A DNA stretch of 64,000 nucleotides from the NCBI GenBank assembly GCA_016584305.1, contig JACEEZ010011599.1, positions 29,185 through 93,184 on the forward strand. The letters run 5' to 3'. Shown piece by piece: positions 9,902-20,964 of this stretch. Each line of letters starts with the position of its first letter. Position 1 is the first letter of the stretch. The notes below the pieces were generated by a model. The model made no database searches. It worked only from the letters and a program-made list of their open reading frames with translations, and was not told the origin of the DNA. The stretch comes from Chionoecetes opilio. Taxonomy: Eukaryota; Arthropoda; Malacostraca; Decapoda; Majidae. Made by a program: the position numbers and the translations under genes.

Positions 9902-10560
9902 TAGATCTTTTTAACTTCCATGAATACAATTTTAATAATGTCATATATGAACGTACCTACACACATTCATCTTTTTGATTTTTATGAATATTTTTTTAAT
10001 TATGTCATTTATGTATATACATACTTATCTATATACTTATTATGTATTCATCCTTTAAACTTTTAATGAATAAATTTTGAGTTTCATATAAATTATGTAC
10101 ACATTCATATTTTTAACTTTTATGAATGAATTCTTTATAATGTCATATCCATACATGTTTTTATCAGACAGTTCATTGATAATTTTTCAACAATGAAATT
10201 TATAAGAAATAAAATTCTTATTGACACACACGTTGTGGAAATAATCTGTTTGTCTGTTTTAATTTCTATAGAATTAAAATCACTCTTATGGCACGACTCC
10301 TCCTGTGCTGAAGGATGATGACGAGGACAATAGATCATTAATAGAGTAAATAAATAAATAAATAAATAAATAATGTCTCAGGATTCCCAAGTTTCCCCAC
10401 AAACTGAGGTGCCGTTTTCTGTAGTCTAACTGTTACCATCAGGAGGGCACTACTTTAGCCTGAGGATGAAGCCGCACACACAGTACTGTTGTTCATTGTT
10501 TATTAGTCTTTATCGCTATTTTTTTGCATTAAATAAGTTTTAATGCCAGGCAAGCTTTTT
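9902..10560. other. AT-rich MULE 3' region with (AAAT)n
   Basis: AT-rich sequence with repeated ACTTTTATGAATAAATT-like phrases, an (AAAT)6-7 run at ~10,347-10,371, and no ORF of note. It is present in copy 2 at 50,743-51,350. Confidence 0.6.
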
Positions 10561-10829
10561 TGATGGGTTTGTTAAGTTAGGTGGGTTACCTTGAAACTTT
10601 TTACTTTAAGGGTATTGGTTTCGACTTTGTTCCCCACACCCAAACTTCCAAAACCTCAAGGCACGTAAAAATCTTTTTCCCCACCACCACACCCCCTTGC
10701 CCCCCCTTCCAACCGGGGAAACCCCTTTCCCCCCTTTCCCCAAAAAACCCCCATTAAAACTTATGTGCGGGGCAAATAGGCTTTGCTTGAACACTGCTAC
10801 AAATATCACACTTAAAATTCCCGAAAGCC
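10561..10829. other. Noisy sequence, MULE right-end region
   Basis: Homopolymer-rich consensus with C and A runs. The matching stretch of copy 2 (51,390-51,670) is cleaner and contains the right TIR. No reliable ORF. Confidence 0.5.
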
Positions 10830-11405
10830 GGTGTCAAAAGGGTGTGTTTGGTGAGTCATTACAGGTAAAAAACTTTTCCCACATCCAGGCATTCATGATT
10901 TTAACACCATGGTGTCAGGGTGGTTTGGTGAGAGAATCTTTTGAAAACCCTTTCCCACACTCTAAACATTCATAATTTTAACACCAATTTTGTGTCAGGG
11001 GGGTTGGTGAGGGAACTCTTTTGAGAAAAATCCTTTTCCCCCACACCCCTAAAATTCATAATTTTTAACACCAATGTGTGCAGGGTGTTTTGGGTGGGGG
11101 AACTCTTTTGAGTAAATCTTTTCCCACCTCAAAACATTCTAATTTTAAACCCCAAAATGTGTGAGGCCGTAGGGTGTATGGTGGGGGAAACTTTTTTTGA
11201 GTAAATTTTTCCCACACTCTAAACATCATAATTTTTAACACCACTGTGTGTCAGGGTGTGTGTGGTGGGGTCACACTTTCTAGAAAAATCTTTTCCCACA
11301 CTCTAAACCTTCATAATTTTAACACCCTGTGTGCAGGGGTGGTGGGAGTCATGCTTTCCAGTCAATCTTTCCCACACTCTAAACATTCATAATTTTAAAC
11401 ACCAA
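10830..11405. repeat. ~80-bp minisatellite, about 7 copies (noisy)
   Basis: A repeating phrase of GTGTCAGGGTG, GAGTAAATC, TTTCCCACACTCTAAACATT and CATAATTTTAACACC recurs every ~77-90 bp (near 10,890, 10,967, 11,050, 11,137, 11,226, 11,310 and 11,385). Copy 2 (51,680-52,600) has about eleven units. Confidence 0.9.
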
Positions 11406-12954
11406 AGTGTACATGAAGATTTGGCAGACTCTTGCATTTAAAATGTTTTGTCATACGCTGGCACTTCCTCACTGTATCCCTTTGGCCTGGCTGCCTGCCC
11501 CCAGGTGATTTTCCCATCCCCCCTGTGCCCCCCACCCCCTGAGCAGACGATTGCGCTCCGGCCCAACCATGCTGCTCCCCGGGCCCCACAGCCCCCGCAG
11601 CAACACTTCCCACCAGCACACGAGCCCCGGTCCTGGGGGAAACCCCGGGGGATCCCGGAGCGAGCCGGGGGCAGTGCCGGGGGGAGCACCGGGCTTGGGA
11701 CTATGACCTCCCCCTGCAACATGGTGACATCAGCAGAGAGCACACGCCTGCTCTCCCACTTGCTCCTCCTGGGGGCCCCCCCTGTTTCCCTGCCTCACTA
11801 CACCACACTTGGAAAGGCCAAGAACCCTTGGGAAAGCAGAGGGAGGAACAGATACTTCAGTGTGAGATGTTTCCCCAGGGGAATTTTTGTGCCGGGTTTT
11901 TGGTGTGCAAACTGATGTCCCTTAACAAGTGGCCTTGCCCCACTGGGGGCTCAAGACATGCTGAACTACCACATACACACATTAAAACCCTTTCAGATCC
12001 AGGGATGGTCTTCACGGGGATTTTTCACCAGCGTATTGAGGAAGGTAGGGGGATCGGGTTTTGAAAGTCCCCTAAAAAAACCTGGGTTAACCTGAGGGGC
12101 CCCTTCAGACAGCTCCTTGCATCCCCTTCCTCCCGGACAGCACAGCCCAGCCTGTTTAAAAACCCCGGGTGACAACGCCACTGCTCCATGCAGCCATGGG
12201 GTGACCAGGACAATGGCTCCATAACCCTACGGGGCCGTTGATCCTCCCTTTTTTAAATCCGTGCCTTTAATGCTATTATGATCTTACCGATTAAAAAATT
12301 TCGCTCGCATGGTCCCCACTCGAATAGTCGTGTTTTCACACCCAAAAAAATTACCAAATTTCAGCCAGAAACGGTTGGGTTGGGTTTGAATAGATTGGGT
12401 TTGGGTTTAAAAGGGGGGGTTTGGGTTTTAGTAACAGGTTTCAAGAAAAAAAAAAAAATTTACAAACTCGGCAGGTTGCGGGGAGGGGGGGGGGGGCGGG
12501 GGGGCCCCCCCCACACCTGAAAACAAACATTGTTTTCCAACAAAAAAACGAGTGCCAGATTAATTCAAAAACTAAAAAACCTTTTCGGAAATCAAAGTTT
12601 TCGTCTCGAAATCATGAATGCCCACGCCGAAATGTTACCCCAATCATATTGGTTTGGCCAAGGGACCCCGACCCCGTGAAAAAGTTGGGGTAAAAAAAGG
12701 ACAAGGACTTTTCGGGCGTTTTTAGAGAACCATAAATTTTTTCCTGGCCTACAAAGGTCTTTTTTTAAGGGAAGTTTTATTTTCCCCTAAAACCCATTTA
12801 AAAAATAAAAATGATAAAAATAATAATTTATCACCGAAAATTTTAAAATCGCCTTTCCAAAAAAAAACACTGAATCTCCATCAGAAAAAGCACTAAAACT
12901 GGCCGGGGGAGAAAAAGGGAGGGCTCAGAAAACAAGGAATTCTTGAATTTAACA
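11406..12954. other. GC-rich patch and unassigned noisy sequence
   Basis: About 11,500-12,200 is GC-rich (CCCCGGGG-type runs) and corresponds to 52,650-53,430 in copy 2. Two short ORFs overlap it in each copy but their frames do not agree between copies, so I do not call a gene. At ~12,290-12,335 there are only two units of the 16-bp CGAATAGCC repeat that is expanded in copy 2. The remainder shows nothing. Confidence 0.5.
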
Positions 12955-13205
12955 TACCAAACCTAACCTTTGTTTAAAGAAAACAAACCAACCTTAACCA
13001 CTAAAATATACCCCAAACCCACCCTTTTGTTTTTAAAGAAAACTAACCCAACCTTAACCACTAAGTTCCTAACCTAACCTTATGTTTTAATGAAAACAAC
13101 CAACCTTAACCACTAGTATACCCTAACCTAGCTTTTGTTTTTTAAAGAAAAAAAAAAACTAAACCTTAACCCCTAAGATATTAAACCTAACCTTTAACCC
13201 TTAAA
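12955..13205. repeat. AACCT/AACCTTAACCACTA repeat block
   Basis: Repeated AACCTAACCT, TTTGTTTTAAAGAAAAC and AACCTTAACCACTA phrases with a period near 55-60 bp. It is the complement of TTAGG motifs embedded in a larger unit, and recurs at 54,595-54,850. Confidence 0.8.
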
Positions 13206-13885
13206 CCCTCTACGCCGGGGACGCGATCACGTCACAACGGGGCCCCTCGCAAACTGAGCTTTTTTACGCGAATTGCCAAAAAAAAAGTTAAAAATTTGCC
13301 AAAAAAAAGTATTTTTCAGAAAAAGCGTCAACATTTTCGGGGCAAAGATCCAAGCTAGACCCATAAAAAATAAATAATTTTTCAACCTCTCGTGTGAGGG
13401 ATGGAAAGATAAGGGTTTTGTGTCTGTTTCCCCTCAGTGGCGCTGTGAGCGCGGATTGCGTCCCCCTTAAAAAGTGTCCCCAGCCCGGCATATGGCCACA
13501 GAAAATTATAATGGTAGCATTTGGAACCTCATAAAAACCCCTTTTTTTGGCATTAAAACCCTAAAAAGTTTGCTCAGGAAGTTTTGGTACGAAGGGTGAA
13601 TGTAAATATTTCCTTTTTTCCTTTTTCAATATTTTTTTCGGGTTTGGGAAATTCCCCCTATTTTTTTGCATTTCTTGTTATTTTTTCTTTTTAAGGCAGA
13701 ATAACTCTTGCAAAACAAAGATTAATAATGCCAGGAAAAAAAAACACTTTTGGGGAAATTGGTAACATAAAAAAATAATTCGCCCCGTCAGGCCTTTTGC
13801 GGGGCCCCCTTTGGGAGCATAAGACGGATGTCGCAGTGACGGGGAAAAACTTATTAAAAATTTTTGTGGTGAGAGGGTTTTAAAC
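13206..13885. other. ~680-bp stretch present only in copy 1
   Basis: Copy 2 goes directly from the AACCT block to the TTCGGGTTTTT tract; copy 1 has ~680 extra bases here. The extra piece is noisy, starts with a CG-rich stretch (CGCCGGGGACGCGATCACG) and ends near CGCAGTGACGGGG. I cannot establish TIRs or coding content. Confidence 0.5.
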
Positions 13886-14407
13886 CCGCAAAATTCGGAT
13901 TTTTTTTTTTTTAAGGATTTTTGGAAAAAAAAACTATCTCCATTAAAAAGCCCCTATTTTAAGCAGGAAAAAAATTTGTCGGGGGTCTCTGAAAAAAGAC
14001 CGCGAAGTCCCGTCCCTTATAACCAAGTTGGGGAAATCTCCCGAGGGCACGAGAGATCCGGTGGCCCCGGGGTAGCCTCCACCCCCACCCCCGGACAGAG
14101 GTTTGTGCCCTAAAAAATCACTATTTCACAAGTTAACCCCTAGAAAAACAGGTAAATATCCAGAGAACACCGAACCCCTTTGGTGGACGAAACTATTTTT
14201 TCTGGTGTTATTTTATTGTTTTAAATTATGCTAAACCCTTTCTGTCGAATCCTTTTTTTTTTTTTTTTTTTTTTTCAAAAAATTTAAAAAAAAAAAATAG
14301 AACCTAAACCTAACCAACCTTTACCTAACTAAAAAAAACAAAAAAAAAAAAAACAACCTTTTTTGCCCTAAAAAAAAAAAAAAAAAAATACCAAAAGAAA
14401 TGGTGCA
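13886..14407. repeat. Noisy sequence with another copy of the CGAACACC-type repeat
   Basis: The ~100-bp module (AACACCGAAC, TTTGGTGGACGAAACT, CTGGTG) appears at ~14,158-14,255 and is followed by T and A runs and short AACCTAAACCTAACC. It matches 55,000-55,380 of copy 2. Confidence 0.75.
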
Positions 14408-14882
14408 GATTCATGGTAAATTTTAAATGGACCAAAATTCCCCACACAATTGGGAGCATGGTTTTTGTTTCCTTATTGTATTCTAAGAGACATTTTTTCT
14501 TGGCTTTCCGTCACAAAAAATAGTTTTTGGAAATGAAATTTGGGGGGGGGAGGAATGTCTCCTTGATACAAAATGCCTCCCTTCCCCTTCTTGTGACCTG
14601 CATCCTTTCGTTTTGGGGTTTTTTTAAACTTTTTTTTATTGGACCCCGTTAGGAGGTTAAAAAGGTTTGGTTATAGGAAGGTAAGGTAAAAGGGAGGTAA
14701 GGTAAGGTTAGGTTAGTTAGGGTTTGGGTTTGGTTGGTTAGGTTAGGTTGGTTTAAGGTAAAGGGAAAGGTAAGGGTTTGGTTTGGTAAGGTAGCCCGGG
14801 TGCGCCTCCGAAAGGGAAAAACAATGAGGTCACAAAAAGGGAAGAGGGAGGTTTTTTTATCAAGGAATATATTCTTCCCCCC
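14408..14882. repeat. Fold-back element, left arm, loop and start of right arm (interrupted)
   Basis: 14,408-14,590 is the left arm (CCACACAATTGGGAGCATGG through CTTGTGACCTGCATCC). 14,640-14,790 is a GGTAAGG/TTAGG loop. At ~14,800 the right arm begins with the complement. The arm breaks off at 14,882 where the I-like LINE is inserted and continues at 23,475. The intact version is at 55,393-56,023. Confidence 0.8.
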
Positions 14883-15059
14883 TTTTTGTTTGTTTTTGTT
14901 GAAGGGCTGTGATGTGAAATCAACGATATTTGCCCGGGGGACAGCCCTGAATTAAACACGTCGGGACGTTGATTAGTCTTCCCCAGGAAGGCAAGGTGAG
15001 GCGGATGCGGGGGGGGCGACGTGATGGTGGACGGCAGCAACGGCCAGCAGGGTGGGGGG

Positions 15060-15393
15060 TCAAAAGGGGTTCAGGGGGATGAGTTGACCCGAAAGTTTCG
15101 GTGGAGTGAAGCGAGGGCACTGCAGCAGGAAATGGTCAAGGATTGGGACGTTCCCGCACCAGGGCAGTGCGGGCGGGCGTATCAGACGATGCAGGTGTGC
15201 TCTGAGGTTGTGTGACCGTCCTCAGGCGGGTGAGGGGGCGAAAAGTCCAAGACGCAGGGCGTTTTTTTATTCCCCGGGTGCGGGAGGGTCTGTGCGGTAT
15301 TGACCCCTGGAGGGGCACGGAGGGCGTCGCCGAGCGACCTATCCCAGGCGGAGCGGCAGACATTAGAAATGAGACGCTTGGCGGTGGAGAGCG
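15060..15393 (-). pseudogene. I-like LINE ORF2 C-terminus (zinc-knuckle-like)
   Basis: Downstream of the nested CR1 the ORF2 frame resumes with STAKRLISNVCRSAWDRSLG. After frameshifts it continues to a CGN(x)DHFLLQCPRF segment, the CxxC...H...C motif that closes ORF2 in I- and jockey-like LINEs. Removing CR1 and one copy of GAGCG rejoins this frame exactly to the RNase H frame at 17,244. Confidence 0.75.
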
Positions 15394-17238
15394 CTAAGAA
15401 CAATTATGAGATTAAAGTAGCAGAACAGGCGAACAGGGACCCAAAGGGGTTCTATCAGGTTTATAAAACAAAGACAAGGGAATTAGTTGGCCCCCTAAGG
15501 TCAGGACAGGGTGAGGTCTTAAATACGGATGAGGATATGTGTAGGAGTCAAAATGATTATTTCTTAAGTGTTTTTACGGAGGAGGATACACAGACGATAC
15601 CTGATAGTGAACAGATGTTCAAAGGAAGCGATGAGGAGAAACTCAAAGATATTGTGATAACTAGGGAAATGGTGGAGGAGGGTATAGAAAAAATGAAAAC
15701 ATTTAAATCGCCAGGACCAGATGAAGTGTATCCCAGGGTATTAAAGGAATGCAAGGAGGTTGTTAGTGAGTCGTTAGTGCACATTTTTAGGAAATCGGTT
15801 GAGATAGGCGATGTGCCATTATTGTGGAGGAAAGGAAATGTTGTTCCCATATTTAAGAAGGGAGACAGAGGACTAAAGTCAAATTATCGACCCGTAAGTC
15901 TAACATCAGTGGTGGGTAAATTATTGGAATCTATTATTGCAAAAAACATTAGAGAGCACTTAGATAAACATAGTTTGATCAATGATTCACAACATGGATT
16001 CACCAAGGGTAGGTCATGTCTCACCAATTTATTGAGTTTTTATAGGAAAGTTTATGAGACGGCAGATAATGATAAGGATTATGATATAATATATCTGGAC
16101 TTTAGTAAGACAAAGTACCACACGAGCGACTCTTAAATAAGGTTAGGGCTCATGGTATAGATGGGAAGGTTCTTCATTGGATCAGAGCTTGGCTAAGTAA
16201 TAGGCAACAAAGGGTTACAATTAATGGTTCCAAATCTGAATGGGGACTGGTGACAAGTGGAGTTCCACAAGGGTCTAGTTTGGGCCCATTACTATTTTTG
16301 ATTTACATCAACGACTTGGATAGTGGGATTAGCAGTGATATCAGCAAGTTTGCTGATGATACTAAGTTAGGTAGGATTATTGGATCACAGTCTGACGTAA
16401 ACATATTGCAGGAAGACTTAGATAAACTTAACGAGTGGGGAGTCAGATGGCAGATGGAATTTAATATTGATAAATGTAGCGTTATGAATGTTGGTAGAAA
16501 AAACCCTGGTAATAGATACACCATAAGCAATGTATCGCTGAAAAGATCAGAAGGTGAAAAAGATCTTGGAGTGAGGGTGAGCCCAGACCTCCGACCTAGG
16601 AAACAATGTATTTAGGCCAGAAATAGAGCTAATAGAGTATTAGGATTCATTACCAGAAGTGTTAAAAGTAGAAGTGCGGAAGTTATTCTAAAGCTTTATC
16701 TGGCTCTAGTCAGGCCTCACCTAGACTATGCAGTTCAGTTTTGGTCTCCATATTACAGGATGGATATAGTGTTGTTAGAAAAAGTGCAGAGAAGGATGAC
16801 CAAAATGATACAAGGGATGCGTAACTTTAGTTATGAGAGGAGATTGAAGTTATTAAAATTACACTCACTCGAGAGACGCAGAGTAAGGGGCGATCTGATA
16901 GAAGTTTTTAAGTGGATAAAGGGATTTAATAAAGGAGAGGTAGGAAAAGTTCTTACCGCTTTTAACCAGGGTAGAACAAGAAGTAACGGATTCAAGCTGG
17001 AAAAGCGTAGATTTAGAAAGGAAATAGGGAAAAACTGGTTCACAAATAGGGTGGTGAATGAGTGGAATGGTCTCAGTAGACAGGTAGTTAGTGCGGAGTC
17101 ATTAGGGAGCTTTAAAGGGGAGCTGGATAGGTTCATGGATGGGGATGAAAGGTGGATGTAGGTTGTGTTAGGTGACAGGAACTACCACGTGTAGGCCTCA
17201 CGGCCTCTTGTAGCTTCCTTATTTTCTTATGTTCTTAT
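15394..17238 (+). mobile_element. CR1-like LINE, 5'-truncated, nested in the I-like LINE
   Basis: An 1,845-bp element whose 5' end is cut within the linker between endonuclease and RT. It ends in CTTATGTTCTTATG, the short repeat typical of CR1 3' ends in arthropods. GAGCG is duplicated at 15,389-15,393 and 17,239-17,243. The host reading frame closes perfectly without the element. Only two lesions lie in the coding part, so the insertion looks young and is later than the I-like LINE. Confidence 0.9.
15396..17161 (+). pseudogene. CR1 reverse transcriptase (one deletion, one stop)
   Basis: The first frame (to 16,136) has the linker motif NRDPKGFYQVYKTK, FKSPGPDEVYPRVLKE, LKSNYRPVSLTSVVGKLLES and the motif A start YLDFSK. 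A deletion of ~7 nt near 16,105 removes the rest of the AFD box and shifts the frame. The second frame (from ~16,107; longest open part 16,250-16,615) has TSGVPQGSSLGPLLFLIYIN and catalytic FADD (~16,350). A single TAG at ~16,613 interrupts it. The same frame then reads RPHLDYAVQFWSPYY and LEKVQRRMTKMIQG to the stop at 17,161. The first ~30 codons of the ORF that opens at 15,300 belong to the antisense I-like LINE. The enzyme would copy LINE RNA at the nick; here it is inactive. Confidence 0.92.
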
Positions 17239-17844
17239 GAGCGGCAGCGGGAGGGGGGTGATGTTTACCTCCGAGAGTGCCATCTTTGCAGCAGCATCAG
17301 CTACCTCGTTGCCCCGGATATTGCAGTGGGAAGGCACCCACTGCAAGGTGATCTTCCAGCCCACTGAGGTGAGGGAGAGGAGTAGCCGTTGCAGGGAGTG
17401 AACCATGGCTGTGGAGGAAGCCGGGCGACGGGAGAGGAGGAGATGGAGGGAGGAGAGAGAGTCTGTGTAGATCACAACTCTGGCTGGGGCGTAGGTGGTG
17501 TTCAGGTAAGACACAGCCTGGCGAATGGCGAAGAGTTCTGCCGTCAGAACGTCTGTTTCAGGGGCCAGCCGCCACGTCCTGCAGATGTTGGAGCGAGGGT
17601 CATAGACGGCAGCGCCTGTAGACGGAATGGTGGGGGAGTGAGAGCCGTCAGTGAAGATCTTAAGGTGGTTGTGGTAGAGTGACATGTCGAGTTGACGGAA
17701 TAAAGGAGCTGCCAGGACGCTAGCTAAGTTTTTGGGAGGAAGATCTGGGATAGTCAGGGCAACCAACGGGGAAATGTCCAGCCAGGATGGGACCGGGGAG
17801 TGTGGGCTGATGGGCTGAGTAGGAGGTGGTGGCAGGTTCAGCAC
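17239..17844 (-). pseudogene. I-like LINE ORF2: RNase H domain
   Basis: Reads IFTDGSHS, DVLTAELFAIRQAVSYL, VVIYTDSLSSLH and WVPSHCNIRGNEVADAAAK, the D-E-D-D catalytic pattern of RNase H1. This domain, downstream of RT in a LINE, is characteristic of I-like and a few other clades and degrades the RNA template strand. The ORF runs into the CR1 3' repeat before its stop. Frameshifts separate it from the RT part. Confidence 0.9.
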
Positions 17845-18245
17845 AGAGTGGGCCAGCAGTGCACGGACCAGTAGGGCTGACGGGCTCCAGGAAGCCAGAC
17901 TGGAGTGTGAGGATCCACACCGGAGTTGGCATAGAGAGTGGCGAGGGGTGGGATGGTGGCAGGGACATGATGTGGTGGTTACTGGCTACATAGTGATCTC
18001 CCTCCTGTGTACCTGCACGGGGATACCGCTCTCTGCGTGTAGGGCCATGACAGGTGAGACCTCATTGCCCCCATGGAGATCCTCAGGGCCGCATTTTGCA
18101 GGACGTCCAGTTTCCTGAGGGTGGAAAGGGCTGCTGAGCCATAAATGCAGCTGCCATAGGACACCTTAGATCTGATGGCCGCCTGGTAGTAGTGCAAAAG
18201 GAGGTCACGACTGGCCCCCCAGCGGACACCAGCCACCCGCTTCAT
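17845..18245 (-). pseudogene. I-like LINE ORF2: RT thumb/connection region, frameshifted
   Basis: Two overlapping frames (ends 17,968 and 18,245) carry RWGASRDLLLHYYQAAIRSK, VSYGSCIYGSA and LRKLDVLQNAALRI, the region that follows the YADD box in I- and jockey-like LINEs. At least two frameshifts fall between this part and the RNase H domain. Confidence 0.8.
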
Positions 18246-19189
18246 GATGTTGAGGCGCTGTTGCAGGTGGTACGGAGGTACTCAATATGATGGGACCAGG
18301 TCAGGCGGGGACCATCCAGCCGCATACCGAGGAAGGTGTGGGACCTTGTGTAAGGCACCGGGGAGCCACTAAGGGTGACAGTGGGTGGAGAGCGGACAGG
18401 CTTGAGGGTGAAGCACATAAGGGAGCTTTTGGGAGCATTAATTGAGAGACCCCATGTCCTCACCCAGTCAGTTAGTGTATCAGCTGCCTCCTGCAAGCAT
18501 AGCTGTGCCTGGGCCTGAGTGTTTGGCTCTGCTGATGATGTAATGTCGTCTGCATAGATAAGAAGGTGAGAGTGGGGAGGAATGTGGAGGTCTGAGAGGA
18601 GGACATTGAACAGCAAAGGGCTGAGGATGGAACCCTGCAGCACTCCTCTCTGCATTGGACAGGAAGGAGAGGTGGAGGCACCAACCGCAACCTGAAAAGA
18701 CCGGCCTGACAAGAATGACCGGAGCCAGGCGAGAGTGGGTCCCGTGATTCCCATGGAAGCCAACTTACGGAGGATGCCTTCGTGGGACGCAGAGTCAAAT
18801 GCTCCCTCTAGATCTACAAAGAGGGAGGTCATGACCTCCCTACCCCGGTAAGTGTCACAGATGTGATACTCCAGCTGCGCCAGGACATCTAGGGTGCTCC
18901 TGCGGGGCCTGAAGCCACACTGCACCTCTCTCAGGAGATGGCCATCCTCCAGCCACCAGGATAGGCGAGTGGCCACCAGTCGCTCCAGGAGCTTACCCAC
19001 GCAGGAGAGGAGAGCGATAGGGCGGTATGTGGACGGGAGTGTGGGGTCCTTCCCGGGTTTGGGTATAGGTAGCAGGGTGGAGGATTTCCAGTACGTAGGA
19101 AAGACGCCCCGGAGCCAACTGGTGTTGAAGAGGGAGAGTGCCGTGGACTTCAAGGGAGGTGTCATGTGAAGCAGGAACTCATACGGCAC
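18246..19189 (-). pseudogene. I-like LINE ORF2: reverse transcriptase domain
   Basis: A 315-residue open frame with STYRPIALLSCVGKLLERLV, motif A FVDLEGAFDSASHEGIL, the RGVLQGSILSPLLFNVLLSD box and motif C YADDITSS with both catalytic aspartates. The order is that of non-LTR RTs. The joins to the endonuclease (near 19,200-19,250) and to the thumb region are frameshifted. Confidence 0.93.
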
Positions 19190-19245
19190 ATTATCCCGGC
19201 CTGCAGTTTCCCCGTCTTAAGGTGGACAAGGCCCGGTCCATCTCA

Positions 19246-20172
19246 TCAGTCGTGAAGGACTGGTGAGTGCGAGATGCCAGGGGAGGCAACAGCAGTATTT
19301 ATCGCCGCATTGATGGTAAGGGATGACGCGAGAGGACACCGGAGACCAATCTTGTCCCGGTAGTGTGCGGCAAGCAATGCAGCCTTCTGCGGGTCATCTA
19401 GGAGGGGGTTGGCACCGTCCTTCAGGGGCAGTGAGAGGCGTTGTTTTTTCCCCTCCATGGAGTGGAAAAAATCCCACGTACGCTTTGTGGAGGAGGATGG
19501 AGAGAGGGAAGCGCAGTGGGAGCCCCACGCCTTCCTCTGGGCAAGGAGGATGGTCCTGGCACACATGGCATCGAGTCTATGATATTGAGCCCCAAGCTGT
19601 AGTGTGGGCCTTCGACGCCAGTTCCATGCCCTCCTACGGGCCTTGACTGCCTGGGCGCAGTCGTCGTTCCACCAAGATTTGCCCGGACGGCGAGGGACGC
19701 GACGCGTCGAGAGATGGAAGGCAGCCTTTCCCGCGTCCTCCAGGAATGTGGAAAGGGAGGCAGCGGCATCCTCCAGGGAAAGGGAGGAGAGATCTGGTGG
19801 GTCGTGGAGTGCCGCCTCGAAGAGGGGCCAGCCGGAAGGCGTGAGTTTCCAGCGAGGCAGGCAACCGGAGTGAGGCCTGGCAGTGACGGCAGGGAAGGAG
19901 GCGAGGAGGGGAAGGTGGTCACTCCCCATGTAAGGGCCAGTGGTGACGGTCATGGCACTGAAGGCTGGGTCCCCAAGGAATAGGTCCAATACAGAAGTGG
20001 CACCCGTGTGGGGATGGTAACGGGTAGGCAGACCCGGGGGTGAAAGAAGGGACAGGCGAGGCGAGTCAAGGATGGAGCTGAAAGAGCGCCCTCCCGGAGG
20101 TGTTGGTGAGGTGGAGAGGGAGGTCAGGTTCCCAGCACCTGTGATGGGCATTGAAGTCACCCATGATGACAA
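19246..20172 (-). pseudogene. I-like LINE ORF2: endonuclease C-terminus and linker
   Basis: The frame contains GATSVLDLFLGD and YMGSDHLPLL, the last catalytic SDH box of the AP-like endonuclease. A linker with SWWNDDCAQAVKARRRAWNW follows, a hallmark just before RT in I-like LINEs. It is out of frame with the endonuclease N-terminus by a shift near 20,070-20,170. Confidence 0.88.
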
Positions 20173-20811
20173 CAGGCGGAGGAAGGAGGGAAAAGTAGTG
20201 GATCAGTTCCCGGTATGTGGCACCATCAGCGTTATAGCAGACCGCTACGGATAACCCACCCTGTTGCATAGCAACCCTGGCTGCGACCACTTCGAGGTGG
20301 CCGTGCTGCCACTGTGGGAGGGCAAGGGGGGAATGGTCAAGGGAGTCATGAATTGCAAGGAGGACGCCACCTCCACGCCCCTGGGGTCTGTCCTTCCGGA
20401 TGATGTTGTAGCCGGTTAGGTTGAGGGAGAGGTGGAGGGAGAGCCACGTCTCACACAACCCAACCACCGAAGGTAAAGTTTCCCCGAAGTAGGTCTTGAA
20501 CTCGGGGGTCTTCCTGAGCAGGGAACGGGCATTCCACAGGAGAAGGGAGAGGCCTAGCACTGGAGGAAAACGTTGAGGACGGAGGAGAGTGCTGGCCAAA
20601 GACTGGCTAGTATGGCAGGGACTGACGAGCCCTGGTGGTAAAGGCGGTAAGCTTCCATGAGAAGGGTGAACATCTGCGGCATGACGTTGTGTCTTGTCGT
20701 GGACGTTACAGGATGCGGAGGGGGTCGCAAGTGAGGCGTGTTGGGCGGTGGGGGTGGCCCAGGAAGGCGTTGGGGCCGAGAAGCAGCACGGGGGGCAGAG
20801 GAGGCAGGCAC
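20066..20811 (-). pseudogene. I-like LINE ORF2: start and endonuclease N-terminus
   Basis: The frame ending at 20,599 reads LLLWNARSLLRK, VVGLCETWLS, GRGGGVLLAIHD and VIMGDFNAHHRCWEP, the N, E and D/N catalytic boxes of an AP-type endonuclease that nicks target DNA for target-primed reverse transcription. A Pro-rich frame (20,554-20,811) upstream, shifted by one base, is probably the ORF2 start. Confidence 0.88.
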
Positions 20812-20964
20812 GGCATCGTCCCGAGAGAGGAAGGACGGCGGGTGGTGGACGTCCGCCTCTGTCGTGAAGTGGGTGGGGTCAAGGCCGTCTCAATCTATAA
20901 AGGCCTGCGCCTGAGATTGATGACGTCACGGACGGCGTCTGTACGAGGCCACCGAGATGACAAG

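Larger units (their letters stand above)
6923..10650 (+). mobile_element. Mutator-like (MULE) DNA transposon, copy 1
   Basis: An intact transposase gene lies inside an element with TIR-like ends. The left end (6,923-6,993) begins GGAAGGTTCGACGG and repeats TTCGACGA. The matching inverted right end is legible only in copy 2 (51,446-51,513, complement GGAAGTTTCGACGG). In copy 1 the right end falls in noisy sequence, so 10,650 is approximate. Between left end and gene lie GA microsatellites and a 35-bp array built on GTCGACTC. The family normally makes 8-10-bp target duplications; I could not confirm one. Confidence 0.75.
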
